Source: Eurosta solidaginis
Taxonomy: Eukaryota; Arthropoda; Insecta; Diptera; Tephritidae
NCBI RefSeq assembly: GCF_040869045.1
Contig: NC_090322.1
Coordinates: 274,562,662 to 274,626,661 of the forward strand
Length of the DNA: 64,000 nt
Direction of reading: 5' to 3'
Below are positions 32,358 through 44,149 of this stretch, one piece after another. A program made the translations under genes and the position numbers. Positions within the stretch are counted from its first letter, which is position 1. Each line of letters starts with the position of its first letter. The notes beneath the pieces are model-generated. The model ran no database searches and was not told the DNA's origin. It worked only from the letters and a program-made list of their open reading frames with translations.

Positions 32358-32983
32358 TTTAGCCTTACGTTGGTATTTCAGAACGTAATTTTTCTCTGAA
32401 TGTATTTTATGATTTTTGGATCATACGGCGGAGGAAAGACCATCACTTTCACTACAGCCAGCCATTCCTTTTTTTTGGGTAAAATTTCAACGGATTCTTT
32501 TTGCAAATGCGGACAGCTTGTTGGTGGGTTGTTTAATAAATGGTACGCATACAAATACACACACTTATGCATAGGGAAATAGCTATTGCGATAAATACAA
32601 ATAGCTCTCTCTTTGTGTCTGCGACAAGGGTGACATTCGTCAACAGAGCCAAGTATCGAAAATCGGCGTTAAGAATGAAAAGTTTAGCAAGCTTAACTTC
32701 AGCCTGCAGCGGTAGCACTCACTCACTGACGCTTGAGGCGAATGCAACTAAAATTAAAATTTCATTCAATAAATACCCAGCCGAAAATTCGGTTAGTCTT
32801 GGATGCACCTCGGACTTGCCGAAGGCGATCATGCGCTTATAACACTTAGCCGTTTTGTAAGGAACGGGTTATGAAAAGATTAATTGCCCAATTTTCATTT
32901 CCGAACGAGTATGAAATGGGACTAGTCGCTTTTTATCTACTACTATTTGGTGCTGCCGGCTTTAAGTAAAATTATCGGTTTAA
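32358..32983. other. Spacer, no gene seen
   Basis: Overlapping short frames on both strands (60-100 codons) show no domain or codon pattern that I trust. Confidence 0.45.
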
Positions 32984-33303
32984 AAAAAATAAATGTAAGG
33001 CGCGATAACCTCCGAAGAGATCTAAGGCCGAGCTTCTCTTCCAATTTGCGTCGTGCTACATGTTTTAAGCCGACCCGAACGGCATCTGCAAGGCAGATGG
33101 GTTTTCACTGAGAGCTTTTCATGGCAGAAATACACCCGGAGCGCTTGCCAAACACTGCCGAGGGGCGACCCCGCTTAGAAAAATTTTTCTTCTAATTTAA
33201 AAACCTTATTTCTAAAATTTTGATGTTGCTTTGCCCGGGGTGCGAACCCAGGGCATACGGTGTGGTAGGCGGAGCACTCTACCATCACACCACGGTGGCC
33301 GCC
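32984..33303 (-). mobile_element. tRNA-derived SINE, copy 3
   Basis: Head at 33303 (GGCGGCCACCGTGGTGTGAT), promoter boxes, body and an A/T-rich tail (AAAAAAATAAATG) at 32984. It is one of the best-preserved copies. Confidence 0.9.
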
Positions 33304-33399
33304 ACGGTTTAGTTCAATAATATCAAAAGAGAAGGCTGAGCTTGAATAATTGTTTATTTAAAAAAAATATATTTTTTATTGTATAAAAATAATAACTAA

Positions 33400-33450
33400 C
33401 AAGTAAGGGTGTCTAAGTTCGGATGTCACCGAATACTATATACAGAGCTG
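33400..33450 (-). repeat. Helentron-like 3' end fragment
   Basis: CAAGTAAGGGTGTCTAAGTT and the hairpin GTTCGGATGTCACCGAA are the reverse complement of the 3' terminus seen in copies A-E; nothing of the interior follows. Confidence 0.6.
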
Positions 33451-33499
33451 TGAACTTCTATCGTGCAGTTCATTTAGCTTCAGCTTTTTCACATTGTAA

Positions 33500-33570
33500 G
33501 ACGCAAATTCGAAGAGCAGCTAGGCCTAAAATCTCTTCGGAGGTTATCGCGCCTTACATTTATTTATTGT
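33500..33570 (+). repeat. SINE tail-only fragment
   Basis: ACGCAAATTCGAAGAGCAGC then ATCTCTTCGGAGGTTATCGC and CTTACATTTATTTATT are the last 70 bp of the SINE; the promoter head is missing, consistent with 5' truncation. Confidence 0.75.
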
Positions 33571-34036
33571 TTAACTCTTTCGATACCCTGAAGAAACATT
33601 TTCATTATACCAAACTGATCTTTTTAAATTCCGCCTACACTAATGCACTTGTACATACAATACACAGAATATAGAGAATATACAGTCACAGAAAAGAAAA
33701 TTAGCGATATTTTTTAGTTCAAAGAAGACTGAACCCCTGATTCTTAAAAAACACAAAAGGTTTATAAAGTTTTTTAAATGATATTCCATACAAATTTGTA
33801 ATGACGAGAGCTTTATAGGTAAACTATTTTATTTTACTTATATGAATAAACAGGTAAGCATTTCATTCGAGGCATGCGTAACCACTACAAAAGACGAGCT
33901 GCAAATAAACTTATGTTCAGTTTTCAGGTGATGCAGAAGTAAGCATCTTCAACTTGTTTCAGCCAACGCCCAAAAGGGAAGTAGCTAACTTTCGTAACAG
34001 CAACATACATATAATAATGTATGGTAGTTCATTCTT
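33571..34036. other. Spacer, no gene seen
   Basis: AT-rich sequence with no supported feature. Confidence 0.5.
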
Positions 34037-36048
34037 TTTATACTCAGTTGAGCAGAGCTCACAGAGTATATTAAGTTTGATTGGATAACGGTTGGTTGTA
34101 CATATATAAAGGAATCGAGATAGATATAGACTTCCATATATCAAAATAATCAGGATCGAAAAAAAATTTGATTGAGCCATGTCCGTCCGTCCGTTAACAC
34201 GATAACTTGAGTAAATTTTGAGGTATCTTGATGAAATTTGGTATGTAGGTTCCTGAGCACTCATCTCAGATCGCTATTTAAAATGAACGATATCGGACTA
34301 TAACCACGCCCACTTTTTCGATATCGAAAATTTCGAAAAACCGAAAAAGTTCGATAATTCATTACAAAAGACCGATACAGCGACGAAACTTGGTAGATGA
34401 GTTGTACTTATGACACAGAATAGAAAATCACTAAAATTTTGGACACTGGGCGTGGCACCGCCCACTTTTAAAAGAAGGTAATTTAAAACTTTTGCAAGCT
34501 GTAATTTGGTAGTCGTTGAAGATATCATTATGAAATTTGGCAGGAACGTTACTCCTATTACTATATGTACGCTTAATAAAAATTAGCAAAATCGGAGAAG
34601 GACTACGCCCACTTTTAAAAAAAAAATTTTTTTTAAGTAAAATTTTAACAAAAAATTTAATATCTTTACAGTATATAAGTAAATTATGTAAACATTCAAC
34701 TCCAGTAATGATATGGTGCAACAAAATACAAAAATAAAAGAAAATTTCAAAATGGGCGTGGCTCCGCCCTTTTTCATTTAATTTGTCTAGGATACTTTTA
34801 ACGCCATAAGTCGAACAAAAATGAACCAATCCTTTTGAAATTTGGTAGGGGCATATATTTTATGACGTTAACTGTTTTCTGTGAAAATGGGCGAAATCGG
34901 TTGATGCCACGCCCAGTTTTTATACACAGTCGTCCGTCTGTCCTTCCGCATGGCCGTTAACCCGATAACTTGAGCAAAAATCGACATATCTTTAATGAAC
35001 TTAGTTCACGTGCTTACTTGAACTCACTTTATCTTGGTATGAAAAATGAACGAAATCCGACTATGATATCGAAAATTACGAAAAATGAAAAAATGCCATA
35101 ATTCTATACCAAATACGAAAAAAGGGATGAAACATGGTAAGGTAATTGGATTGTTTTATTGACGCGAAATATAACTTTAGAAAAAACTTAATAAAATGGT
35201 TGTGACACCTACCATATTAAGTAGAAGAAAATGAAAAAGTTCATTAACACCTTTCATTTGATACCCATATCGTACAAACACATTCTAGAGTCACCCCTGG
35301 TCCACCTTTATGGCGATATTTCGAAACCGCGTCCACTTATAGAACTAAGGCCCACTCCCTTTTAAAATACTCATTAACACCTTTCGTTTGATGCCCATAT
35401 TGTGCAAACAAATTCTAGGGTCACCCCTGGTCCACCTTTATGGCGATATCTCGAAACGGCGTCCACCTATGGAACTAAGGATTACTCCCTTTTAAAATGC
35501 TCATTAACACCTTTCTTTTGATACCCATATTGTACAAACAAATTCTAGGGTCACCCCTGGTCCACCTTTACGGCGATATCTCGAAACGGCGTCCACCTAT
35601 GGAACTAAGGATTACTCCCTTTTAAAATACTCATTAACACCTTTCATTTGATACCCATATCGTACAAACGCATTCTAGAGTCACCCCTGGTCCACCTTTA
35701 TGGCGATATCTCGAAAAGGCGACCACCTATACAACAACCACCACTCCCTTTTAAAACCCTCATTAATACCTTTAATTTGATACCCATATCGTACAAACGC
35801 ATTCTATAGTCAACCCTGATCCACCTTTATGGCTATATCCCTAAATGGCGTGCACCTATAGAACTATGGCCCACTCCCTCATAAAATACTCTTTAATGCC
35901 TTTCATTTGATACACATGTCATACAAGCACATTCCAGGGTTTCCCTCGGTTCATTTTCCTACATGGTTATTTTCCCTTATGCTGTCACCATACCCCTCAA
36001 CTGAGTATGTAGTGTTCGGTTACACCCGAACTTAACCTTCCTTACTTG
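34037..36048 (+). mobile_element. DINE-1/Helentron-like element, copy B (full length)
   Basis: Starts TTTTATACTCAGTTGAGCAG and ends CTCAACTGAGTATGTAGTGT, hairpin GTTCGG/CCGAAC, CCTTACTTG at 36048. The interior is collinear with copy A in reverse: GATAGATATAGACTTCC, GTCCGTCCGTCCG, the ATATCGAAAATTTCG region, GGGCGTGGCACCGCCC, then the 130-bp array (35235-35945, about five and a half units). Not coding. Confidence 0.82.
35235..35945. repeat. 130-bp tandem array inside copy B
   Basis: Units begin CATTAACACCTTTCATTTGA and recur near 35243, 35372, 35502, 35632, 35761 and 35890. Sequence and period match the arrays in copies A and C, with fewer units than A. Confidence 0.9.
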
Positions 36049-36326
36049 TTAATAAATGGCATTCACTTCCTACTGGGTTATTACATACTGCTTGAAATAG
36101 TTGAAGTTGAAGGTTATTACTGGTCCCATATACATATGTAAACAAAATAGAGGAATGTTCAAATATATTATATCAAATGCGCCTTCACGTACCCACAATA
36201 CAATTTTGGGTTTGCTAAATGAGCTCGTGCCTGGCAGATAAAGCCATTGTCGAGCATATTTAGGGGAGATTGCTTTCACCCACGCTTTATACATACATAC
36301 ACATGAATGATTTTATGCATTTACAT

Positions 36327-36567
36327 CCCAGTTAACATTTTAATAAGGTAATCGTAAACGAGTTATTTTTTGTAGTCCTCTAATCGCGGTCCGACCTCGA
36401 TTTTTATGCGAGATAACCCTGGAGGGAAAGCACTACAGTACGGAACTGAAAAGCTATCAACAACATATGAACACTTCAGTGAGTAGGAAGCGTGTAGCTT
36501 TTGCATCTTGAATACGAACTCTTTTGAAGTCCGAAGTCATCACTCACTCTTTAAAATGCTGGCTGGG
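36327..36567. mobile_element. Possible MITE with CCCAG ends
   Basis: CCCAGTTAACATTTTAA at the left and TTAAAATGCTGGCTGGG at the right are inverted with three mismatches. No convincing target duplication. Confidence 0.45.
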
Positions 36568-37132
36568 TAGTTATACAAATCTACAATAAATGCATGCGTA
36601 CTTTGTGAGGGTGTTTTTTCCAACCGCAGCTACGTATTTGGACTAAGGAATTTTCTAACCGTAAAAATATAATATTGCCAAAAGTCACTATTTGAAGTAC
36701 TTTAAGGTATTGGTCCCTCTACATCTGAATGAACGTACATACATATATACAAGCAAATACATAGTAGCTATGTATATGCTAGACAAACCATTGTGTAGAA
36801 AAACGGGCATTGATAAAAATGAGTTTGCCACGAAATAAACCTTGAATGAATTTTAAAAAAATCCATAAAGTAATGAGTTCACAAAGACAAAGCGGGTGAA
36901 GATTTTTAGAGCACAATAATACGCTTAAAAAGTTGTTATTGGTAGATGTTACGTTTGGAACACGCTATCAGACAACACCTGCTTGAAGTATCGCCAACTT
37001 CCTTCCACCTACCCACATTCTTATAGGCATATTTCTAGCATCTATTTTCTTAATTCTCATTCATTGAACGCCGTTATAGTGCGGTATCCAGATCATACGC
37101 AAAATACACTCAACAAGAAAAAAGGGAACTTT
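36568..37132. other. Spacer, no gene seen
   Basis: AT-rich, with TACATACATATATACA microsatellite at about 36735. Confidence 0.5.
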
Positions 37133-37142
37133 AATTCAAATA

Positions 37143-37478
37143 AATAAATAAATGTAAGGCACGATACCCTTCGAAGAGATTTTAGGCCGAGCTTCTCTTC
37201 CAATTTGCTTCGTGCTCCTGTTTTAGTTTTTTCCTACAATTTTTGCTACGAACGGCATCTGCAAGGTGGATTAGTTTTGACTGAGAAGCTTTTTATTGCG
37301 GTAATCCACTTGGAGTGCTTGATTAATCACTGCCGAGGGGCGTCCCTGCTTAGAAAAACTTTCCTCTAATTGAAAAAAACTTGTTTATAAAATTTTAATG
37401 TTGCTTTGCCCGGGGCGTGTACCCACGATATTCGGTGTGGTAAGTGTAGGACGCTACCACCACAACACGGCGGCCGCC
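37143..37478 (-). mobile_element. tRNA-derived SINE, copy 4, with target duplication
   Basis: Complete copy from head GGCGGCCGCCGTGTTGTGGT at 37478 to a TTTATTTA tail at 37143. A perfect 10-bp duplication AATTCAAATA (37133-37142, 37479-37488) proves insertion by target-primed reverse transcription. Confidence 0.93.
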
Positions 37479-37488
37479 AATTCAAATA

Positions 37489-38258
37489 TAATTGAAAATT
37501 TCAATATAAAATTGTTATCATTGGTATTTAACTGACTGTGTTCTTACAGGGCGTAATAAGACACACATCTCTTGGCGAAACCAAGTCTCTTCGGTGCACG
37601 TTTATTAAAAAAATTAGCAGCAAGCGTATGAGGTTTCTTGAGAGGAAGATACTACTTAACAAACGAGAGATTTCTTCAGTATTTCTTGAGCTTTTTTTTT
37701 ATAGATTTTTCGCACTTTTTGTCTGTTGCATGAAGTTTGTTTTTGTTTCTCACTATGTTGGGGTCGGTGATTTCAATCTGCCCTCAAATTTCTTCTCATA
37801 GCTCGAGATTTTGAAATACTTCTCAGTTGACATATTACCATGGTAGGTTTAGTAGCTGCTGTAATCCATTATAGCGTTATTTATTATCCAGACGAATGTA
37901 TGTAAACAATCCAAACAGTTTTTGTTTTATTTGTAGCGCGTATATGTTCAAGGAATTTCGTTTGAATCCGTCAGACATGATGAAGCGAGTTTATATGGAT
38001 TTATTTGGTTCGCCGTATGAAACTTATGATTAAATAAAAAAATACACTTGATCGCACATATGCAACATAATTTAGGATATCTCAAATCGAATCACAAAAA
38101 GTTGTTGGAAGGAGGAAAAATAATATGACTGGTTGGAATCTGTGCCGGACGCGTTTGTAAGACGTTCAATGCATCGTTTTAACTCTCACTCAAACACATT
38201 TGATATCTCGGATTCCCATTTTTATATAAAAAGAATTTCTCTAGATAGTTAATGTATT
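37489..38258. other. Spacer, no gene seen
   Basis: The 87-codon frame at 37538-37801 is Phe/Lys-rich and looks accidental. Nothing else is supported. Confidence 0.45.
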
Positions 38259-38340
38259 GTATCGTTAGCTTAGTTCACAAACGCCCTAACTAATATAATT
38301 TAAAATTTCACAGGAGAAGGAAAACACATTTCTTTTTCAC
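38259..38340. repeat. Half copy of the TATATCGT MITE
   Basis: ATCGTTAGCTTAGTTCACAA through AATTTCACAGGAGAAG is the reverse complement of the right half of 14635-14793; the other half is missing and the sequence changes at 38341. Confidence 0.65.
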
Positions 38341-38779
38341 CTGTATTTAATTAGCGAGACATGCTCATATTGCTTTATGCAATTGTTTTTGTTATTGATA
38401 TTAAGAAAAATTACAAGTCTACAAACGGCGATGGTTACCAGGACATGTTTCTGCTGAGTATTGAACTCGAAATCTCCAACATTCGTACTCTATACCAGTG
38501 TAATGGCAGATGACTTTATCCACTGAGCCATATGAATGCCCCGCTAAGTATTGCCTTTTTGTTGCTATTCCTTTAGACACCATTAGGTATGTATATACTA
38601 ATTCTATATGTTTTTAATCCTAATTGTGTGGAATACTTATAAGCGCGCTATCGGAAGCTTAGTAACTTTGGGTTTATAGCAGTGCTTTTATAAGCAGTAC
38701 TTCCGCTGTTCACTATTATATCAATATTAATATCTGTATTTAATTAGCGAGACATGCTCATATTGCTTTATACAATTGT
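38341..38779. repeat. 47-bp direct repeats flanking a 345-bp insert with a tRNA-like sequence
   Basis: CTGTATTTAATTAGCGAGAC followed by ATGCTCATATTGCTTTAT occurs at 38341-38387 and 38733-38779 with two mismatches. Between them, on the minus strand near 38530-38440, GGCTCAGTGGATAAAGT (A-box-like) and GAGTTCAATACTC (B-box-like) suggest a tRNA-derived element. No functional tRNA fold is apparent. Confidence 0.7.
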
Positions 38780-39747
38780 TGTTGAATTGTTTTCCCATTC
38801 ACTACATGCGGAAATTGAGTTTTAAAAGTGGTGTAACCACCTTGTTATTGGTTCTAAAACTTTGAAATTTTCCCTGGCGGTGTATCATACACAAATCGGT
38901 CAAAAACACACTTTCGAAAATTCTGTTGCTAAGGTCCTTTGTGGATTTCTATTAAGCGCAATCCTTAAAGCGTTCAGCTGATGATATCGCTTGAGCTGTA
39001 TCTGAGCAGCTTCAGATCCCGTCGCTTGACAAACTGCTGCCCATCAAAAACTTGGAAAAAATGTGCAGGATTAGCCTGGTTTCATTGAGCGGGCATTGCA
39101 TTTTCGCATTTGCGGGGTGGGAGTGCTGTTGGGGAGTACCAGCAACATAGCCGCCAATTGTTACATTCCTTATCATACACATCTTGTCGAAACACCATGT
39201 CCTACCGTGTGATGATCTTGTTAAGCATATACATACATAACTTATAGAATCTGTGCATTAAATTTATTAAACTAGCTTGAAAATAAATTCTAAGCAATTT
39301 ATATTTGAATAACGTAATGAACGTAAATCAAAAAAGCAAATTCCATTTGTTAAATGATAATTTAATCTGACAGTTGGATTGGCACGCGCTTCCAGTGTTG
39401 GTTCAGGCACGTGTGTTGCTAAATCCGGTTCAAGACTGTAAATAATAAAATTAAAAAAAATGAAGCCAACGACCGTTGTGGCTGGAGGTTTTTTGAATTC
39501 AGCATATCAATGTCGAAGCAAAAGTAAATAATTTTGATGGTTTTAAAATTTGTTAATAAGCGATGAGTTTCAACCGGATTTCAGGCCCAAATCCGTCATA
39601 CTCTTGCTCTGCTTGTCGTTTCAAAACTAAGTGAGCGCCAACCATTGACGGATGCTTAGTTATTTATTAAATTTACGTTGTTTGAAAATTAACACTAGAC
39701 TGTTCGTAACTTTTGATTGTTTTTTAGAGCATTAAATTCTATCCAAA
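38780..39747. other. Spacer, no gene seen
   Basis: No frame above about 60 codons and no repeat that I recognise. Confidence 0.45.
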
Positions 39748-39865
39748 GCGGGCGCCGTGGTGTGGTGGAAACGTGCTCCGCCTATCACACCAAAGATCCT
39801 GGGTTCACGCCCCGGGCAAAGCTACATCGCAAATTTAGAAAAAAGTTTTTTCAATTAGATAATAA
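39748..39865 (+). mobile_element. SINE head-only copy
   Basis: GCGGGCGCCGTGGTGTGGTG, the B-box region CTGGGTTCACGCCCCGGGCAAAG and about 40 more bases of body, then an abrupt change near 39865. The usual 3' two-thirds is missing. Confidence 0.8.
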
Positions 39866-40121
39866 TCGGTGCTATAAATAACAAAAACTCACTCATATAT
39901 GTATTCATACACAGTAGACAGTACAATTATTATACCTTTGCAATGTATTCATAAATTTTCGAATGAAAGACGTTGATATATATAACGTTACGGACTTACT
40001 CATTGTTATACTTCTATCATTACAATAACTATTGAGTAATGATATTCATTTCTATAAACGACGATGACGAGATACCGCCAGATCAATTTACTTACATAAC
40101 CTATAGAGTAATATTAATTTT

Positions 40122-40225
40122 CCTTCCTTTTCTTGCCAGAATATCCAGGGTCTGGTCATGAGTAACTTCGATATCTCTGTGAATATTGAACAGTGCCAAT
40201 CCATTCAAACGTTCTTCTCCAGTTT
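40122..40225 (-). pseudogene. hAT transposase C-terminal relic
   Basis: Read leftward, the frame gives EERLNGLALFNIHRDIEV then LDILARKGR. This is the helical end of the dimerisation domain of hAT transposases of the TTF/ZMYM1-like type, where ERLNGLAxLxIHRDI is typical. Only about 34 codons remain. It is a different subfamily from the element at 57981-61639, whose equivalent block reads EKVLGLPTLCFESVLARQL. Confidence 0.7.
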
Positions 40226-43200
40226 TATTATTTACCACTTTTTTTATACGTACACTCTAAGCACGACACTTAAATCCCGTGCAGAAAATTCGACAACAAA
40301 TTATAAACTGACTGAAATTGAAAAATAGTTGTTTATTAAAGGCACGTGAATTTTATCATTTCAAAATCTCCTTAATTGACACATTAGGATTAATAATAGA
40401 GCATTAAATGTATGTAGGTACCGCATTTAGAAAGATCTTATAAAGTGTTAGTCCTTTATTACTTTAAACCGAAGCAATAAGCGAGGAATAAAGATTAGAA
40501 ACTATATTGCTCGGTTATTGTACCCAATATATGAGTGATTCTCCAAATATGTAATATATTTTATGGAAAATGTTTCCCTCTTTCCTCATTAAGCACGTTG
40601 GTCATATGTGATCTCGGATCACTGTGCAGCGCTTCAATCGTTACGCTACATCGACATATCATTTCATTTGACACGCTTCACACTACGTTTTACAGTTGTT
40701 TGATTTATGTTGTCAGTTTTGGATCAAAAGTGCAGCTGCATGTAAAAGTAAGCTTTCTAAGTCGCCTCTAACGTTTGTTGAAACACTTGCACCGGAAACT
40801 GAACGACGTTATTGCTGACCGGAAGTAAAACTGTACATATGTACCTATACCAAATTGAATGTATGTACATACACAGACATGCTATATATTCATAAAGTAC
40901 ATACCTAAGTACATATTACATTTTTATAGTATAGTATGACCAAACGTGACCTTTTCACACCTTAAAAATCAGGCTATCATTACAATCTCTTTACTCTCGC
41001 TGTCACATACAAGTGTGTAGTACATTAGGCTGGCTTCAAAAAAAAAAATTACTAAAGGCCGCCACTAAGTTTTAAACATACATAAATATATTGGGAGATT
41101 CTCGGAAAAATAAAGCCGAAGCTTGTTATTTTGGTTTTGCCCAGGTCTCTATTTGCTTCTAATGTTTTTTTTTAAGCTATGAAGTCTTTTCCTTTAGATA
41201 CTTTTATCTTTAGTACCCAAAAACCAAAAAAAAAAAAGAAGAAAAACCACCAAAAGCACTTATATAGCCTATCAGGATAAAAGCAATGACAAATTTATTC
41301 TAAGAATTGATTGCCAAATAATCAGGTTACAACAAAAAACAATTTTGGCTGTATTTTCAACATAAGCGTAAAATTTAGGGGCGATCTTTTCGAATTTTTT
41401 TATTTGGAAAATTTTGTCTAAACAAGTGTACAGAATATTGGAAAATTCACTAAGTTCAGAACAATAATAGCTTAGATAATGTATTTCAAAAATTAAGTTT
41501 GATCTTCCTAGGCTATAAATTAGTCCTTTTTTCCTTGTAAGCTGGGCTAAGAGTTTGAGATATACCCACAATTTTTTGGTAATTTTTGCCTGCATAAATA
41601 AGCAACAAGATGCAGTATGAGTGTTTGCGTGGGAAAATGAGAAAATGTAAACATAAAAATTTATTCTCCAGGTCAGAAATTTATGATTCGTTAAGTACCC
41701 CACACACCTCTTTGTGAACGTGAACGAGCAGTGTTGAGTTTTGAAATCTTCGTAAAGGCGAAGAATTATGTCTGAATTCTTTTGTACGTTGACGCACCGC
41801 TATCAAATGCGTCAATTTTCAAAAAAAAATGTGTCGTGATAAATACGAATATACGTTTTAATGTGCGATGGCATTGCGTACGCACACATTTTAGTGTGAC
41901 CTGGTAAAACATCTACATATGTATGTATGTACATATGTATATTCACCCTTCGAAAGGAATGTATTTCACCCTAATGTGTACACAACCATACATATGTATG
42001 TATGTGTGTATGTATATAAAACTACATTCACATATGTACAGTATAACAATTTCTAAAGCTTAAATTTACGATAGACATATACCTATACATATATACATTA
42101 AATATTTCACTTGTTTCAATTTCTTCTTTAATTGGTTCTTTGCTTTGTTTATTTCCTTCGCCTTTGTTTACGTCGAGGAAAATAAACACCTTTAGAATCA
42201 ACTTCATTCATCGAATGCTGGCTAACGGCAATGTTGCATCGTTGCATGACTATTCTGGCCATTTAGGCAAATTAACAAATGTGTGTAAAACCTTAAACGA
42301 AAGTTTGCTGCAGTGATGATTGATAGAAACAGGGTGAGCGTAAGGCAAGGTGCACACGAAGCTACGCGTCATAAACGCTGCAGGCGAAATTTGTACGCTT
42401 TGATGCCGAACACATGTATTTGAATGGAGAGCAGCATACGAAGCGTCAGCGGCATGAAAGCGACAAAGCATGAAATTTTTGTGTAGCTAAGCGTACAGGC
42501 GTACAGCAATGTTGGCCGCTGAGCGTACGTACGCTTGAAAAAAACGAAGAACAAGATGTTTGTTTACATTTTTGTGTATGCACATTTGTGTAATTAATTA
42601 AAAAATGTTACTTTAGTTGATAAAAGTGCTTGAAAAGTATACATATTACCAAAGCGAAAAAGAGTATTAAACACCACACCAGCTTGGTTAGACATTGTTG
42701 AAGCGTTTAAAAGGCTAAAAAGTGTTGGAAACTAGAAATCACCCTTTTCTCTAGTCCGCGGTGGTTTAAAATTGCCTTTCATAATTTACAAAGGCACGGG
42801 GACGCAAACAACGTTTAATACCTATTTTCCTTTGGTTTCGGGGACGGATATAGCTGAAAAAATTAAATTTTTTATTTTTTTCAATAATTGTTTGCTTTTT
42901 GTAGCGACGCTCGAAACATGGTGGTCAAATGCAATGACCAATTTCTTTTTGGCGGAATACGTAGATAAAAATATACGTAAACAGAAAGCGAGGAAAAGTA
43001 TTTGCGTTTTGCATGCTTTTTTGTTTGTGGCCGATAGTAATCAGCACAATTTGTTGCCGAAAGTTTTATTACAAACTACCAGGAATTTACCAAGGAAGGG
43101 AAAATTGTTAAAAAAAAGGCGTTAGTACAGAGTACTCGAGAAGTTAGATGTGTAAACATAAAGGTGCGTGTGTAGAAAAGTAATGTTTTTAAACTTTAGC

Positions 43201-43298
43201 ACAGGTAACTTTACTAGAAACAAATAGTTTTAGGTTTTTTGAGAGCTTCGTCGGCTTCTTATCTGTAACAACCGATACCGACAAGTTATTGTTTTATT
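40226..43298. other. Spacer of about 3 kb, no supported gene
   Basis: Contains TATGTATGTA microsatellites (41920-42020), poly(A) runs (41040, 41230), and a palindromic GCGTACGTACGC at 42524 in a region (42290-42560) of GCGT/ACGC motifs. The 143-codon minus frame at 41272-41703 and the 117-codon plus frame at 42772-43125 lack recognisable domains; the second includes a plausible ETWWSNAMTNFF stretch but I cannot assign it. Confidence 0.45.
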
Positions 43299-43622
43299 CA
43301 CCCCTATCATGCATTTCGACTTGGATTGAAATTTTCTTCGTTTGGCAACTTTGGTATCATGCGTTCCGTTTCCGTTCAGTTCTACTTCGAAATTTACAAT
43401 TCTGCCTATCATGCACTTCGATCGTAGCTCCGTTTTTCTAAGTTGCAATTTTGTTGGCGGAGAACTTTTTGTTTTTTTATTTAGCTGTACAAATTTTATT
43501 AATTTGCGTGATTTTTTTTTTAATTTTCTTAAAATGTAAGTAAAACTTGTATTTAAGAGTTGTAAAACTTACGATATTTCCAGTTTTTGCGCTCGAATGA
43601 TATTTTTTGATATGCTTTCAGG

Positions 43623-43752
43623 TCAAAAACAACAACACCAGAGCAATATGGAAAATTGGCAGATATGATGGAGAGTAAGCCAGATATAGCCAACGGTTTC
43701 CACCAGCGTTCGAAGGAAGATGTGCAGGCTCCAAATTGTAAGAAAATTGTCT
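43623..43752 (+). pseudogene. Myb/SANT-like protein of PIF/Harbinger, N-terminal fragment
   Basis: SKTTTPEQYGKLADMMESK followed by PDIANGFHQRSKED is the first helix region of the zeste-type Myb/SANT-like protein that accompanies PIF/Harbinger transposases, which it helps to enter the nucleus and bind DNA. A splice-acceptor-like CTTTCAG precedes it (43616-43622). The domain is cut before its second and third helices. Confidence 0.65.
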
Positions 43753-43774
43753 ACTTTCACGTGCAATTACTTAC

Positions 43775-43899
43775 AGCCCCTCGATCATCTGGAAGGGATC
43801 GCACATATCTCGCAATCTTCTTTCAATTCTCACCACAGCATTCTGAGATGCGCTGCTCTCCTCCTCAACCAGTAATATCGCCGCCGATAAGGATTCCAT
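43775..43899 (-). pseudogene. PIF/Harbinger transposase, exon 1 only
   Basis: On the minus strand ATG at 43899 opens 41 codons (MESLSAAILLVEEESSASQN, then RIERRLRDMCDPFQMIEG) up to a good splice donor GGGGCT|GTAAGT at 43775. RDxxDPFxxxExxF is the usual N-terminus of PIF/Harbinger transposases in insects. The DDE catalytic domain that should follow is absent. Exon and donor are intact, which suggests a young or recently active source. Confidence 0.7.
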
Positions 43900-44149
43900 A
43901 CTTACGTTTAATAAAAATAATAACAATATAAAAATTTTGCTTTTGTTTATTTTCTTTGAACAGCACTAATTTGTGTATTTTTGCTTTGTTATGTTCCAGT
44001 TTCACATATTTCAAGGCAAACAGCTGATTTCGAAAGAGTTATAGCTCTTCCTCTTCTTCTTTCAATCCAATTGCAACGCATGATACCTATGTTCGACTCC
44101 GGCGGAGCGTACAGCGGGAACGTAATCGAAATGCATGATAGAGGTGATT

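Larger units (their letters stand above)
43299..44146. mobile_element. PIF/Harbinger-type mini-element, internally deleted
   Basis: 21-bp inverted ends CACCCCTATCATGCATTTCG / CGAAATGCATGATAGAGGTG match at 20 of 21 positions, and ATT flanks both ends (43296-43298, 44147-44149), a 3-bp duplication as in this superfamily. ATCATGCGTTCCG and ATCATGCACTTCG repeats follow the left end. The interior keeps the start of a Myb-like gene on the plus strand and the first exon of a transposase on the minus strand, facing each other; the rest of both genes is missing. Confidence 0.85.

Noticed and set aside
32540..32842. 100-codon plus frame
   Set aside because: No recognisable domain, and overlapping frames on the other strand are of similar quality.
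38440..38535. tRNA gene on the minus strand
   Set aside because: Box-like motifs only; no complete cloverleaf by eye.
41272..41703. 143-codon minus frame
   Set aside because: No ATG context, domain or conservation signal; composition matches AT-rich spacer.
42772..43125. 117-codon plus frame with ETWWSNAMTNFF
   Set aside because: Looks more protein-like than most, but I see no family match, splice sites or start context, so it is not annotated as a gene.
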